A stretch of 64,000 nt of DNA, taken from NCBI RefSeq assembly GCF_003217325.1, contig NZ_QJTI01000005.1, positions 119,605 to 183,604 on the forward strand. The letters are read 5' to 3'. Position numbers and translations under genes: made by a program. Numbering within the stretch: position 1 is the first letter of the stretch; every line of letters begins with the position of its first letter. Below, in pieces: positions 55,059 to 63,865 of the stretch. Source of the stretch: Rhodopseudomonas faecalis (lineage in GTDB: Bacteria > Pseudomonadota > Alphaproteobacteria > Rhizobiales > Xanthobacteraceae). Below the pieces are notes generated by a model. That model ran no database searches, was not told the origin of the DNA, and saw only the letters and a list, made by a program, of their open reading frames with translations.

Positions 55059-55997
55059 ATGGCTGACCACGGACCGACCCCAGAACAGTCGCCAGCGTCG
55101 GCACGGACACCATTCACCGCGGATGCCGCCGCGCCCGGCGCTCCGACCGTGCCGGTCCCGGTGGTGCAGCGGCTTGATCTTGCCGACCTCTTTGACGCGC
55201 TGCGGCGCGGCTGGGCCGATTTCAAGGCAGTGCCGAGCCACGCCATCCTGCTGTGCGTGATCTATCCGCTGCTCGGCCTCGCTTTGGCGCGCATCGTAAT
55301 GGGCTATGCGGTGCTGCCGATGCTGTTTCCGCTAGCCTCCGGTTTTGCGCTGATCGGGCCGTTTGCCGCGCTCGGGCTCTATGAGCTGAGCCGCCGCCGC
55401 GAGCTTGGCCAGACCGCCTCGGCCTGGGACGCCGCGGCCGTGCTGCGCTCGCCCTCGCTCGGCGCGATGCTGACGCTGGGCGCGCTGCTGCTGGTGATCT
55501 TCATCGGCTGGCTGGCGAGCGCGCAAGCGATCTATGTCGCGACGTTTGGCAACGCTCCGGCCGCCGCGATTCCCGACTTCGCCACGCAGGTGCTGACCAC
55601 CCGCGCCGGCTGGCAGCTGATCGTGATCGGCTGCAGCGTCGGCTTCCTGTTTGCGGCGGCCTCGCTGTGCCTGAGCCTGGTGTCGTTTCCGCTGCTGCTC
55701 GATCGCCAGATCGGTGTGGTCGAGGCGATCAGCACCTCGCTGCGGGTCACTGCCCGCAATCCGCTCACCATCGCCGCCTGGGGCGCGATCGTGGCGGCGC
55801 TGCTGATCCTCGGCTCGCTGCCGCTGTTTCTCGGTCTCACGGTGGTGCTGCCGCTGCTCGGCCACGCCACCTGGCACCTGTACCGCAAGGCGGTGGTGCC
55901 CAATCCGTCGCCGCCCCGGATCCGGCCGAGCCGCCGGGCGCGCCGCTCCGCCGCCGATTTTCCTTCCGTGCTGCTCGACAGGAAGCGCGGCGACTAA
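55059..55997 (+). CDS. DUF2189 multi-pass membrane protein
   Basis: 312 residues with about six helices. Pattern: LADLFDALRRGWADFKAVPSHAILLCVIYPLLGLALARI, MLFPLASGFALIGPFAALGLYELSRRRELGQ, and VSFPLLLDRQIGVVEAISTSLRVTARNPLTIAAW. This is the DUF2189 family. Function is unknown; it is often near cytochrome genes in alphaproteobacteria, which is not the case here. GGAG sits six bases before the ATG at 55059. Confidence 0.85.
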   Translation: MADHGPTPEQSPASARTPFTADAAAPGAPTVPVPVVQRLDLADLFDALRRGWADFKAVPSHAILLCVIYPLLGLALARIVMGYAVLPMLFPLASGFALIGPFAALGLYELSRRRELGQTASAWDAAAVLRSPSLGAMLTLGALLLVIFIGWLASAQAIYVATFGNAPAAAIPDFATQVLTTRAGWQLIVIGCSVGFLFAAASLCLSLVSFPLLLDRQIGVVEAISTSLRVTARNPLTIAAWGAIVAALLILGSLPLFLGLTVVLPLLGHATWHLYRKAVVPNPSPPRIRPSRRARRSAADFPSVLLDRKRGD

Positions 55998-56348
55998 CAT
56001 CTGATCCGAGAGATGCGAGCTCTATCGCTCGCTGCGCGCGATACTTTTTGCACTGCACAATTCTCAGTCTGGACCGCCACAAAGTTATGGCAAATTTGCA
56101 TGATAAAACGCCGCAATTGCGCTGATATCGGCTCGCGTCTGAACCGGACTTCATTGATTGATGTCCATCTAATCAATCGCTTAGCGAACAGCGCCGCCAC
56201 ATCCGATTACTGATCGGCTCGAAAGGCATGCACTTTCAGCCTAGCTGCATCGCAACAAAAACACTGCAACAAACAGTCTGTGCGCGGTATTTTCTTTTTG
56301 ACGGTGAGGCTTTCCTCCAAGGGCTGAATCGTTGCCAAAGGAGATACC
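55998..56348. other. AT-richer leader region before the DUF1127 gene
   Basis: About 350 bases with no real coding frame. GATTGAT-N9-ATCAATC (56156-56178) is a clear inverted repeat. AAGGAG precedes the DUF1127 start. TTTTTGACGG at 56296-56306 may hold a minus-35 but no clear minus-10 pairs with it. Confidence 0.4.
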
Positions 56349-56501
56349 ATGTTACTCTCGCTCATTCGGATGATCCGTCAGTTTCGCGACTATCAGCGGA
56401 ATCTGAGCGAACTTTCTCAGCTCAGCGATCGTGAGCTCGCCGATATCGGGCTTGATCGTTCGGATATTCCGCGCGTTGCGGCGGGTCACTACCACGGCTG
56501 A
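56349..56501 (+). CDS. DUF1127 small protein
   Basis: 50 residues. MLLSLIRMIRQFRDYQRNLS precedes the DUF1127 core QLSDRELADIGLDRSDIPRV. Such proteins are small, Arg-rich and RNA-linked: in Rhodobacter a DUF1127 protein (CcaF1) affects CcsR small RNA processing, and in Agrobacterium they affect growth and phosphate metabolism. The strong site AAGGAG lies before the ATG, and a perfect terminator hairpin follows 19 bases after the stop. The unit is monocistronic. Confidence 0.9.
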   Translation: MLLSLIRMIRQFRDYQRNLSELSQLSDRELADIGLDRSDIPRVAAGHYHG

Positions 56502-56519
56502 TCCTGTACACTTCCTCGT

Positions 56520-56552
56520 CGACAACGCCCGCCGTCACGGCGGGCGTTGTCG
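56520..56552 (+). terminator. Rho-independent terminator of the DUF1127 gene
   Basis: CGACAACGCCCGCCG pairs over 15 bp with CGGCGGGCGTTGTCG around a 3-base loop, then TTTG. Confidence 0.85.
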
Positions 56553-56621
56553 TTTGTGGGGTTAACTCACAATCCGCCATGGAACATTTCCCTCGGGCGT
56601 GAAACGCGCTAGCTGTGGGCG

Positions 56622-58052
56622 ATGACCTCACCCTCCCTTGATCACGTCATCCACGTCGTCGGCGGCGGCCTCGCCGGTTCGGAAGCCGCCTGGCAGATCG
56701 CGCAATCCGGCGTTCGCGTCGTGCTGCATGAAATGCGGCCCGAACGCAGCACTGAAGCGCACCGCACCGACGGCCTCGCCGAACTGGTTTGCTCCAATTC
56801 ATTCCGCTCCGACGATGCCGCCAATAACGCGGTCGGGCTGCTGCATGCCGAAATGCGCCGGCTCGGCTCGTTGATCATGCGCGCCGCCGACGCCCATCAG
56901 GTGCCCGCGGGCGGCGCCCTGGCGGTCGATCGCGACGGCTTTTCCGCCGCGGTGACCCAGGCGCTCACCGAGCATCCGCTGATCGAAATCGAGCGCGGCG
57001 AGCTGACCGGACTGCCACCCGGCGATTGGGCGCAGGTGGTGATCGCCACCGGGCCGCTGACCTCGGCGCCGCTCGCCGCCGCGATCCAGGCGCTGACCGG
57101 CGAGGATTCGCTGTCCTTCTTCGATGCGATCGCGCCGATCGTGCACCGCGACTCGATCGACATGTCGAAGGCCTGGTTCCAGTCGCGCTACGACAAGGTC
57201 GGCCCCGGCGGCAATGGCGCCGATTACCTGAACTGCCCGCTCAGCCGCGAGCAGTATCACGAATTCGTCGCGGCGCTGCTGGCCGGCGACAAGGTCGATT
57301 TCAAGGACTGGGAGCGCGACACGCCCTATTTCGACGGCTGCCTGCCGATCGAGGTGATGGCCGAGCGCGGCCCGGAAACGCTGCGCTATGGGCCGATGAA
57401 GCCGGTCGGGCTCACCAATCCGCACAACCCGACGGTCAAGCCCTATGGCATCGTGCAACTGCGCCAGGACAACAAACTCGGCACGCTGTACAACATGGTC
57501 GGCTTCCAGACCAAGCTGAAGCATGGCGAGCAAGTCCGGCTATTCCGCACCATTCCGGGGCTGGAAAATGCTGAATTTGCAAGGCTTGGCGGACTGCATC
57601 GCAACACGTTTCTGAACTCGCCAAAATTGCTCGATGGCGTGCTGCGGCTGCGAACCGAGCCGCGGCTGCGCTTTGCCGGCCAGATGACCGGCTGCGAGGG
57701 TTATGTCGAATCGGCCGGCATCGGCTTGATCGCGGGCTTGTTCGCCGCCGCCGAAGCCAAAGGCCAGGCTTTGCCGGCGCCGCCGCCGACCACGGCGCTC
57801 GGCGCCCTGCTCGGCCACATCACCGGCGGGCACATCGAAACCATCGATGCCGGCCCGCGCTCATTCCAGCCGATGAACGTCAATTTTGGGCTGTTCCCGC
57901 CGCTGGCCTCGCCGCCGACCCATGGTCCGGACGGCAAGAAACTGCGCGGTCCGGAAAAGTCGGTCGCCAAGAAGCAGGCGCTCAGCGCCCGCGCCTTGGT
58001 CGATCTCGACGGCTGGATCGCCGCCCATGTGAAACTGGCGGAAGCGGCTTAA
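56622..58052 (+). CDS. trmFO: tRNA (uracil-5-)-methyltransferase TrmFO, folate- and FAD-dependent
   Basis: 476 residues. It makes m5U54 in the T-loop with methylene-tetrahydrofolate. FAD Rossmann motif [20 protein letters not shown], then [28 protein letters not shown] with the conserved Cys, [13 protein letters not shown] and [43 protein letters not shown]. The C-terminal ending AHVKLAEAA is normal. The family is typical of this group, which lacks TrmA. A repeat follows closely. Confidence 0.96.
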   Translation: MTSPSLDHVIHVVGGGLAGSEAAWQIAQSGVRVVLHEMRPERSTEAHRTDGLAELVCSNSFRSDDAANNAVGLLHAEMRRLGSLIMRAADAHQVPAGGALAVDRDGFSAAVTQALTEHPLIEIERGELTGLPPGDWAQVVIATGPLTSAPLAAAIQALTGEDSLSFFDAIAPIVHRDSIDMSKAWFQSRYDKVGPGGNGADYLNCPLSREQYHEFVAALLAGDKVDFKDWERDTPYFDGCLPIEVMAERGPETLRYGPMKPVGLTNPHNPTVKPYGIVQLRQDNKLGTLYNMVGFQTKLKHGEQVRLFRTIPGLENAEFARLGGLHRNTFLNSPKLLDGVLRLRTEPRLRFAGQMTGCEGYVESAGIGLIAGLFAAAEAKGQALPAPPPTTALGALLGHITGGHIETIDAGPRSFQPMNVNFGLFPPLASPPTHGPDGKKLRGPEKSVAKKQALSARALVDLDGWIAAHVKLAEAA

Positions 58053-58057
58053 CAGTC

Positions 58058-58200
58058 GTCATCGCGGACGGGACGGAGCAATCCAGAAGCCTCAGGCGGA
58101 GAATGGATTGCTTCGTCGGCTACGCCTCCTCGCGATGACTGGAAAAGCCGAGAGCACGCCATTCACCAGAGTCACATTGCGAGCGCAGCGAAGCAATCCA
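58058..58200. repeat. REP-like hairpin element, family B
   Basis: GTCATCGCG (58058-58066) pairs with CGCGATGAC (58131-58139), and inside GCAATCCA pairs with TGGATTGC. A half copy, CATTGCGAGCGCAGCGAAGCAATCC, follows at 58174-58199. It lies in the gap between trmFO and the convergent operon. Confidence 0.75.
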
Positions 58201-58233
58201 GCGCCGCTCGCCGTGACCGGCGAACCCGGGCGA

Positions 58234-59109
58234 TCAGCGAAACGCCGGGCTGCGCGACGCCCGCCACAGCGCCCACAGCGTCGCCAGCCGCGACCGTTCC
58301 TCGGGCTGGAACGGGTCGCGTTCGGGCCGTGCCAGCCGGTCGAGATCGCGCCTCGCCAGCGCCAGCGGCAGCAAGGCCGGGCGCAGCTCTCGCGGCAGGC
58401 TGGGCAGGTCCTGCAGCGCTTGAGCGAAATGGCTTTGGCCGACGGCGATCAGCTCGCCGAGCGCCGCCTGCAGCGCCTTGGTCGGCCGGCCGGCGAACAC
58501 TTCTTCCGGGCTCGAGCCATGGCGCGCGAGCAAATCCTTCGGCACATAGAGTTGCCGCCGCGCCCCATCGTAGGGCAGCCGTGCGATCAGCTGGCCGATG
58601 CCGAGCACTATTGCGGCGGCGTGCGCCGCGTGTAGGTCCATGTCTTGAGGGCCGGCCGGCGCCGGGCGCAACACCATCGCAGCCAATTGCAGCAGGCCGC
58701 CGACGGTGGCATCCAAATAATCCTGCAGCACGGCGAGGTCCGGCATCGGATCATTGTAGAGATCGAATTGCCGGGCTTCGATCAGCCGGCGCAGCGGCGC
58801 GGTCGGCAAGCGGTAGGCGTCGATCGCCCAGAGCAGTTCGGCGGCGACCGGGTTGCCGGACTCCCCGCCATGGGCGGTGCCGCCCAGCAGATCGCTCCAC
58901 CATTGCAGCCTGATGTCCCCGACCAGCGGCTGGCTCACCAGTCTTGGAATCCGCACGATCTCGACATTGAACGCGGCCAGCGCCAGCAGCGCGCGGCGCG
59001 GCGCGGTGCCGACGAACAAGGTCGCGGCATAGCGGTCAAAATCCTGGTCGCGGACCAAGGCGGCGCAATAGCCCGCAGCATCCTGATCCGGCGCGGCAGC
59101 GCTGCTCAT
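58234..59109 (-). CDS. Squalene/phytoene synthase-like protein (NDUFAF6-type)
   Basis: 291 residues. It has the isoprenoid synthase fold, YCAALVRDQDFDRYAATLFVGT, ALLALAAFNVEIVRIPRLVSQPLVGDIRLQWWSDLL, and IVLGIGQLIARLPYDGARRQLYVPKDLLARHG. The two Asp-rich DxxxD motifs needed for prenyl transfer are not evident, as in the mitochondrial complex I assembly factor NDUFAF6. It overlaps the DUF498 gene by 4 bases at the end of the secDF operon. A complex I assembly role is more likely than terpene synthesis; this is inferred. Confidence 0.85.
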   Translation of the reverse strand: MSSAAAPDQDAAGYCAALVRDQDFDRYAATLFVGTAPRRALLALAAFNVEIVRIPRLVSQPLVGDIRLQWWSDLLGGTAHGGESGNPVAAELLWAIDAYRLPTAPLRRLIEARQFDLYNDPMPDLAVLQDYLDATVGGLLQLAAMVLRPAPAGPQDMDLHAAHAAAIVLGIGQLIARLPYDGARRQLYVPKDLLARHGSSPEEVFAGRPTKALQAALGELIAVGQSHFAQALQDLPSLPRELRPALLPLALARRDLDRLARPERDPFQPEERSRLATLWALWRASRSPAFR

Positions 59110-59492
59110 GGCACCGCGATCAACGCCGCGGCCACCCGGCGGCCTTCGCCAATCATGATGTTGTAGGTGCGGATCGCCGGGCCGGTCTGCATGACATCGA
59201 GCACCACGCCGAGCTGGCGCAGCGCCGCGCGCAGCTCCGCCGGGGCAATCCAGACCTCATTGGCGGTGCCGATGATCAAGGTGTCGATCGCAGCGGCCCT
59301 GTCGAACACCAGATGAAGCGCGTGCTGGTCGATCTCGCCCGGCGCCGCCACCTGCCAGGCCCAGATCGAGTCCGGCAGGCACAGCAGCGAGCCCTGATGC
59401 GACATCTCCGCAAAGTAGAAGCCGCCCTTGCCGTAAGCTTCGATCGGCGCCGAGCGCGGCAGATGCAGCCCCTCGCCGGCGCCGCCTGCCAT
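59106..59492 (-). CDS. Mth938/DUF498 protein, NDUFAF3-like
   Basis: 128 residues. RSAPIEAYGKGGFYFAEMSHQGSLLCLPDSIWAWQ and IDTLIIGTANEVWIAPAELRAALRQLGVVLDVMQTGPAIRTYNIMIGEGRRVAAALI are diagnostic of the Mth938 fold. The mitochondrial homologue NDUFAF3 is a complex I assembly factor. The start shares one base with the secF stop (TGATG), and the stop overlaps the next gene by 4 bases. Confidence 0.9.
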   Translation of the reverse strand: MAGGAGEGLHLPRSAPIEAYGKGGFYFAEMSHQGSLLCLPDSIWAWQVAAPGEIDQHALHLVFDRAAAIDTLIIGTANEVWIAPAELRAALRQLGVVLDVMQTGPAIRTYNIMIGEGRRVAAALIAVP

Positions 59493-60511
59493 CAGGACTT
59501 CGAGGACGCTTTCGAGGGCGCTTCCTTGGCATCGGCCCGATGCTGGCCAACGCCAAGGTAGATCAGGATCGGCGCCGCGATGAAGATCGAGGTGTAGGTG
59601 CCGACCAGCACCACGCCGAACATCATCACTGCGGTGAAGCTGTGGATCGCATGGCCGCCGAACAGCAGCAGCGCCAGCAACGCCAAGGTCACGGTGACGT
59701 GGGTGATGATCGAGCGCGACAGCGTCGAGTTAATCGCCTCGTTCAGCAGCTCCGGCATCGGCATCTTCTTATAACGCCGCAGCATTTCGCGGATACGGTC
59801 GTAGATCACAACGGTATCGTTCAGCGAATAGCCGAGAATGGTGAGCAGCGCGGCAATCGACGTGAGGTCGAAATCGACCTGACTGATCGACATGAAGCCG
59901 ATAGTCAGCACGATGTCGTGCACGTTGGCGACCATCGCGCCGAGCGCGAACTGCCATTCAAACCGGAACCAGAGATAGGTCAGGATGCCCAGAATCGCGA
60001 GCATCAGGCCGAGCATGCCGTAGGCCAGCAGTTCGCTGGAGACGCGCGGGCCGACCACTTCGACGCGGCGATATTCGACCGCATCACCGAGCGTCTGGCG
60101 CACCTTCTGCACCGCGGCCTGCTGCGCGGCGTCACCGCCCGGCTGCTCGGCAATACGGATCAGCACGTCCGACGGACCGCCGAACTGCTGCAGCTGCACT
60201 TCGCCAAGCTCGAGCTTGCCGAGCGTCGAGCGCATCGCCGCCAGATCGGCCGGGCCGGACTTGGTCTGCACTTCCAGCAGCGTGCCGCCGCGGAAGTCGA
60301 TGCCGAAATTCAGCCCGTGGGTGAAGAACAGCGTGATCGCCACGATCGACAGCAACGCCGAGATCGGGAAGCTGATGCGACGGAAGCGGGTGAAATCGAA
60401 TCGTGTGTCGTCGGGCACGATCCGCAGCGAGGGCAGCAGGTTGAACGCGCTGACCACGGTCAGCACCACCACGAGGGCTCCCAGCCCAAGCAAGATCCAA
60501 TTGGTCGTCAC
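59492..60511 (-). CDS. secF: Protein translocase subunit SecF
   Basis: 339 residues, six helices. RGGTLLEVQT, ATVDYRR-like VEYRRVEVVGPRVSSEL and GYSLNDTVVIYDRIREMLR are conserved. GTG start at 60511, with GGAG six or seven bases upstream. SecDF uses the proton motive force to pull exported proteins across the inner membrane. The gene follows secD by 16 bases. The longer open frame upstream to 60574 overlaps secD and is not needed. Confidence 0.95.
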   Translation of the reverse strand: MTTNWILLGLGALVVVLTVVSAFNLLPSLRIVPDDTRFDFTRFRRISFPISALLSIVAITLFFTHGLNFGIDFRGGTLLEVQTKSGPADLAAMRSTLGKLELGEVQLQQFGGPSDVLIRIAEQPGGDAAQQAAVQKVRQTLGDAVEYRRVEVVGPRVSSELLAYGMLGLMLAILGILTYLWFRFEWQFALGAMVANVHDIVLTIGFMSISQVDFDLTSIAALLTILGYSLNDTVVIYDRIREMLRRYKKMPMPELLNEAINSTLSRSIITHVTVTLALLALLLFGGHAIHSFTAVMMFGVVLVGTYTSIFIAAPILIYLGVGQHRADAKEAPSKASSKS

Positions 60512-60527
60512 TGCGTGCTCCGCTCTC

Positions 60528-62129
60528 TCAGATCGGCACGCTTTGCGGCCGCTTCCACCATACCCACGTCGCAACGATCAGCCGGGTCAGGGAGAAGGCG
60601 GTGAACACCGTCGTCAGAATACCGATGCCGAGCGTCACCGCGAAACCGCGAACCGGGCCAGTGCCGATATAGAACAGCACGGCCGCGGCGATGAAGGTGG
60701 TGATGTTAGAATCCAGAATGGTCGCCAGCGCGCGCTTGAAACCGGCGTCGATCGCCGAGATCGCGGTGCGTCCGCTGCGCAGTTCCTCGCGGATGCGCTC
60801 ATAGATCAGCACGTTGGAGTCGACCGCGATGCCGACCGTCAGCACGATGCCGGCGATGCCGGGCAGCGTCAGCGTGGCGTTCAGCAGCGACAGCACGCCA
60901 AAGATCATCGCGACGTTGATGGCGACCGCGAGGTTGGCGAACAGGCCAAACAGCCGGTAGGTCAACAGCATGAAGATGATGACCAGGATCGAGCCGACAT
61001 AGGCGGCCATTTCGCCCTTTTCGATCGAGTCCTGACCAAGGCCGGGACCGACGGTGCGTTCCTCGATGATGGTCAGCGGCGCCGGCAGCGCGCCGGCGCG
61101 CAGCAAAATCGCGAGATCATTGGCGGCCTGCACGGTGAAATTGCCGGAGATCTGGCCGGAACCGCCCGTGATCGGCTCGCGGATCACCGGCGCCGAGATC
61201 ACCTCATTGTCGAGCACGATCGCGAACGGCAGGCCGACATTTTCGGTGGTGGCGGCGGCGAATTTGCGCGCGCCGGAGGTGTTGAAGCGGAACGAGACGA
61301 TCGGCTCGCTGGTGCGCTGATCGAAACCGGGCTGCGCGTCGGTGAGATCGGCGCCCGAGACCAGCACCTGCTTCTTGATGACATAGGGTTGCTTGGGCGA
61401 CTGAGCGCTCATCAGCAGCTCGGAATCCGGCGGCACATTGCTGCGCGACGCCTGATCCGGCGACACGGTGTTGTCGACCATCCGGAAGTCGAGCTTGGCG
61501 GTCTTGCCGAGCAGTTCCTTCAGGCGGGTCGGGTCCTGCAGGCCCGGCACCTGAACCAGAATCCGGTCGAGGCCCTGACGCTGGATCAGCGGCTCGACGG
61601 TGCCAAGTTCGTTGACGCGGCGCTCGACAATCTGAATCGACTGTTCGACCGACTGGCGGATGCGGTCATTGATCGCCGCCTGGGTCACCGACAGGCGGAA
61701 CAGGCCGCCGCCGGCGTCGCTGACTTCCAGGCTGCGCTGGCCGCTGCTGCCCATCAGGCCGCCGAGCGGCTGCGACAGTTCACGCAGCTTGGTCAAAGCG
61801 GTCGGCCAGTCGCTGTCGCGGCTGACCCGCACTTCGACGGCATCGGCGCGCACGCTCAGGCCGGTATAGGGCAGCTTGGCCTCGCGCAGCACGCGGCGCA
61901 CGTCGTCGCGCACCTGGTCGAGCTTGTCCTTGCGGACCGAATTGGAATCGACCTCGAGCAGGATGTGCGAGCCACCCTGCAAATCGAGGCCGAGCACCAG
62001 ATGGCGCTGCGCCCATTTGGGCCAGCTCTTGACCGTGCTCTCCGGAAAGAAGTTCGGGATCGCGCATAGGCAGACCGCCAGCGCGGTCAGAACGATCCCC
62101 AGCGCCTTCCACCGTGAGAAATACAGCAT
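60528..62129 (-). CDS. secD: Protein translocase subunit SecD
   Basis: 533 residues. The first helix is GIVLTALAVCLCAIPNFFP; the large periplasmic P1 domain follows; then six helices with VGPGLGQDSIEKGEMAAYVGS, ALVGIAVDSNVLIYERIREELRSG (as TVGIAVDSNVLIYERIREEL) and SNITTFIAAAVLF. The conserved Asp in the fourth helix needed for proton coupling is present. It follows yajC by 55 bases and precedes secF. Confidence 0.96.
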   Translation of the reverse strand: MLYFSRWKALGIVLTALAVCLCAIPNFFPESTVKSWPKWAQRHLVLGLDLQGGSHILLEVDSNSVRKDKLDQVRDDVRRVLREAKLPYTGLSVRADAVEVRVSRDSDWPTALTKLRELSQPLGGLMGSSGQRSLEVSDAGGGLFRLSVTQAAINDRIRQSVEQSIQIVERRVNELGTVEPLIQRQGLDRILVQVPGLQDPTRLKELLGKTAKLDFRMVDNTVSPDQASRSNVPPDSELLMSAQSPKQPYVIKKQVLVSGADLTDAQPGFDQRTSEPIVSFRFNTSGARKFAAATTENVGLPFAIVLDNEVISAPVIREPITGGSGQISGNFTVQAANDLAILLRAGALPAPLTIIEERTVGPGLGQDSIEKGEMAAYVGSILVIIFMLLTYRLFGLFANLAVAINVAMIFGVLSLLNATLTLPGIAGIVLTVGIAVDSNVLIYERIREELRSGRTAISAIDAGFKRALATILDSNITTFIAAAVLFYIGTGPVRGFAVTLGIGILTTVFTAFSLTRLIVATWVWWKRPQSVPI

Positions 62130-62184
62130 CGAGTTGACCTGTCAGAGAGCAGCAGGCCGGCCCGTCAATCCGGGCCGGCGGCAT

Positions 62185-62616
62185 TTACTTGGTTGCGGAA
62201 TCGTCCTTGGCCTCGGCGTCCTTGGCCTCGGTTTCCTTGCCCTTGGCATCCTTGCCCGGCTTGGCGGCCTTGCCATTGTCGGCACGGTCGCTGAGCGGCT
62301 CACCCTTGGCGCGAACGCCGGTGATCATCTGGCGCATCTGCCGGGCGCGGATGCCCTCGGCAACTTCGAACTCCACGGTGTCGTCGTCAATCACCTTGGT
62401 GACTTTGCCGACCAGACCACCCGAGGTGATGATGGTGTCGCCACGACGGATGTTCTTCACCATCTCGGCGTGCTCCTTGACCTTCTTCTGCTGCGGCCGA
62501 AGGATCAGGAAATACATGATGATGAAAATCAGGAGGAACGGCAGCAGCGACATCAACATGCCGCCGGTGTCGCCGGCGGAGCCAGCGGCCTGAGCAAAAG
62601 CAGGAGTGGTGAACAT
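62185..62616 (-). CDS. yajC: Preprotein translocase accessory protein YajC
   Basis: 143 residues. A single helix LLPFLLIFIIMYFLILRPQQ near 24-43 is followed by KKVKEHAEMVKNIRRGDTIITSGGLVGKVTKV. The tail beyond residue 110 is a Lys/Asp/Ala-rich disordered extension, longer than in Escherichia coli. It opens the yajC-secD-secF operon. Confidence 0.95.
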   Translation of the reverse strand: MFTTPAFAQAAGSAGDTGGMLMSLLPFLLIFIIMYFLILRPQQKKVKEHAEMVKNIRRGDTIITSGGLVGKVTKVIDDDTVEFEVAEGIRARQMRQMITGVRAKGEPLSDRADNGKAAKPGKDAKGKETEAKDAEAKDDSATK

Positions 62617-62793
62617 CAGAGTCCCCGTGGGATGGAGCGGACCGGCGCGGGGCGAGATCGCCGGCCGGACTTGGCAAATTCGCCGGGACTATAGCGACCA
62701 CAGTCTCAATTGCAACGCTGCGCCGCCTTTCATTTGGGCAGCTTGCCGGACCCTGTGGCCGTGATTATGGGTGCATTGAGGGGAACCTGATCG

Positions 62794-63789
62794 ATGAGCA
62801 AAACCACCCGCAAAACCACGCGCGCCGCCGCCAAGCGGCCCACCAAAGCCGCCAAGACCACCAAGAAGGCCGCGCCGCGGCGCGCCAGCAAAACCGCGAC
62901 AAAACGTCCGGCGCCTGAGCAGGCTACCGTCAATGACCGGATCGCGGCGGCCCTTGAGGCGATCGCGGCCCAGCTCGCGGCCAGTACCGCCAAGCCTGCC
63001 GATTCGGCGGCAACGCTGCAATCTGCGGAAGCTTTCGTCTGGCAGCCGGATGGCCGGCTGGCGCCGGTGCCGCGGGTGTCGCGGGTCGAGCTTGAGCTGC
63101 TGCAGGGCATCGACCGGATGCGCGATATTTTGATCGAGAACACCGAGCGGTTCGCCGCCGGCCTGCCCGCCAACAACGCGCTGCTCTGGGGCGCGCGCGG
63201 CATGGGCAAGTCGTCACTGGTCAAGGCGGCCCATGCCAGCGTCAACGCCCGCAGCGGCGGCAATCTGAAACTGATCGAGATTCATCGCGAGGACATCGAG
63301 TCGCTGCCATCCTTGATGGCCCGGCTGCGCAATGCGCCGTTCCGCTTCATCGTGTTCTGCGACGACCTGTCGTTCGACGGTCACGACACGTCCTACAAGT
63401 CGCTGAAGGCAGTGCTGGAAGGCGGCATCGAGGGCCGGCCCGACAACGTCATCCTGTATGCCACCTCGAACCGCCGCCATCTGCTGGCGCGCGACATGAT
63501 GGAGAACGAGCGCTCGACCGCCATCAATCCCGGCGAAGCGGTCGAGGAAAAGGTGTCGCTGTCCGACCGTTTCGGGCTGTGGCTCGGCTTCCACAAATGC
63601 AGCCAGGACGAATATCTGGCGATGGTGCGCGGCTATTGCGGCCATTTCGCCATCGGCATCGACGACCAGCAGCTTGAACGCGAGGCGCTGGAATGGTCGA
63701 CCACCCGCGGCTCGCGCTCCGGCCGGGTCGCCTGGCAATTCGTGCAGGATCTCGCCGGCCGGCTCGGCGTGCGCATGACCGGCAAGTAG
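62794..63789 (+). CDS. DUF815 AAA+-type ATPase with basic N-terminal tail
   Basis: 331 residues. The first 42 residues are a Lys/Ala/Arg/Thr-rich tail (TTRKTTRAAAKRPTKAAK and similar) that resembles histone H1-like or nucleic-acid-binding tails. The DUF815 ATPase follows: Walker A LLWGARGMGKSSLVKAA near 133-149, Walker B FIVFCDDLSFDGHD near 187-200, then ILYATSNRRHLL and SDRFGLWLGFHKCSQDEYL. The function is unknown; DUF815 belongs to the AAA+ set. It diverges from yajC. GGGGAACC lies upstream of the ATG. Confidence 0.87.
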   Translation: MSKTTRKTTRAAAKRPTKAAKTTKKAAPRRASKTATKRPAPEQATVNDRIAAALEAIAAQLAASTAKPADSAATLQSAEAFVWQPDGRLAPVPRVSRVELELLQGIDRMRDILIENTERFAAGLPANNALLWGARGMGKSSLVKAAHASVNARSGGNLKLIEIHREDIESLPSLMARLRNAPFRFIVFCDDLSFDGHDTSYKSLKAVLEGGIEGRPDNVILYATSNRRHLLARDMMENERSTAINPGEAVEEKVSLSDRFGLWLGFHKCSQDEYLAMVRGYCGHFAIGIDDQQLEREALEWSTTRGSRSGRVAWQFVQDLAGRLGVRMTGK

Positions 63790-63824
63790 CCGCTCTGATC
63801 GATGCGGTTCGCGTCAATCTCATG

Positions 63825-63865
63825 CCGTCATTCCGGGGCGCGCGAAGCGCGAACCCGGAATCCCG
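63825..63865. repeat. Short REP-like hairpin, family C
   Basis: ATTCCGGG (63830-63837) pairs with CCCGGAAT (63854-63861), and GCGCGC/GCGCGA words fill the centre. It follows the DUF815 stop. The remaining bases to 64000 show no supported feature. Confidence 0.6.

Noticed and set aside
56154..56176. FNR box (TTGAT-N4-ATCAA)
   Set aside because: The half-sites exist but are separated by 13 bases, not 4.
60216..62069. 617-codon plus-strand frame
   Set aside because: Shadow of secD/secF.
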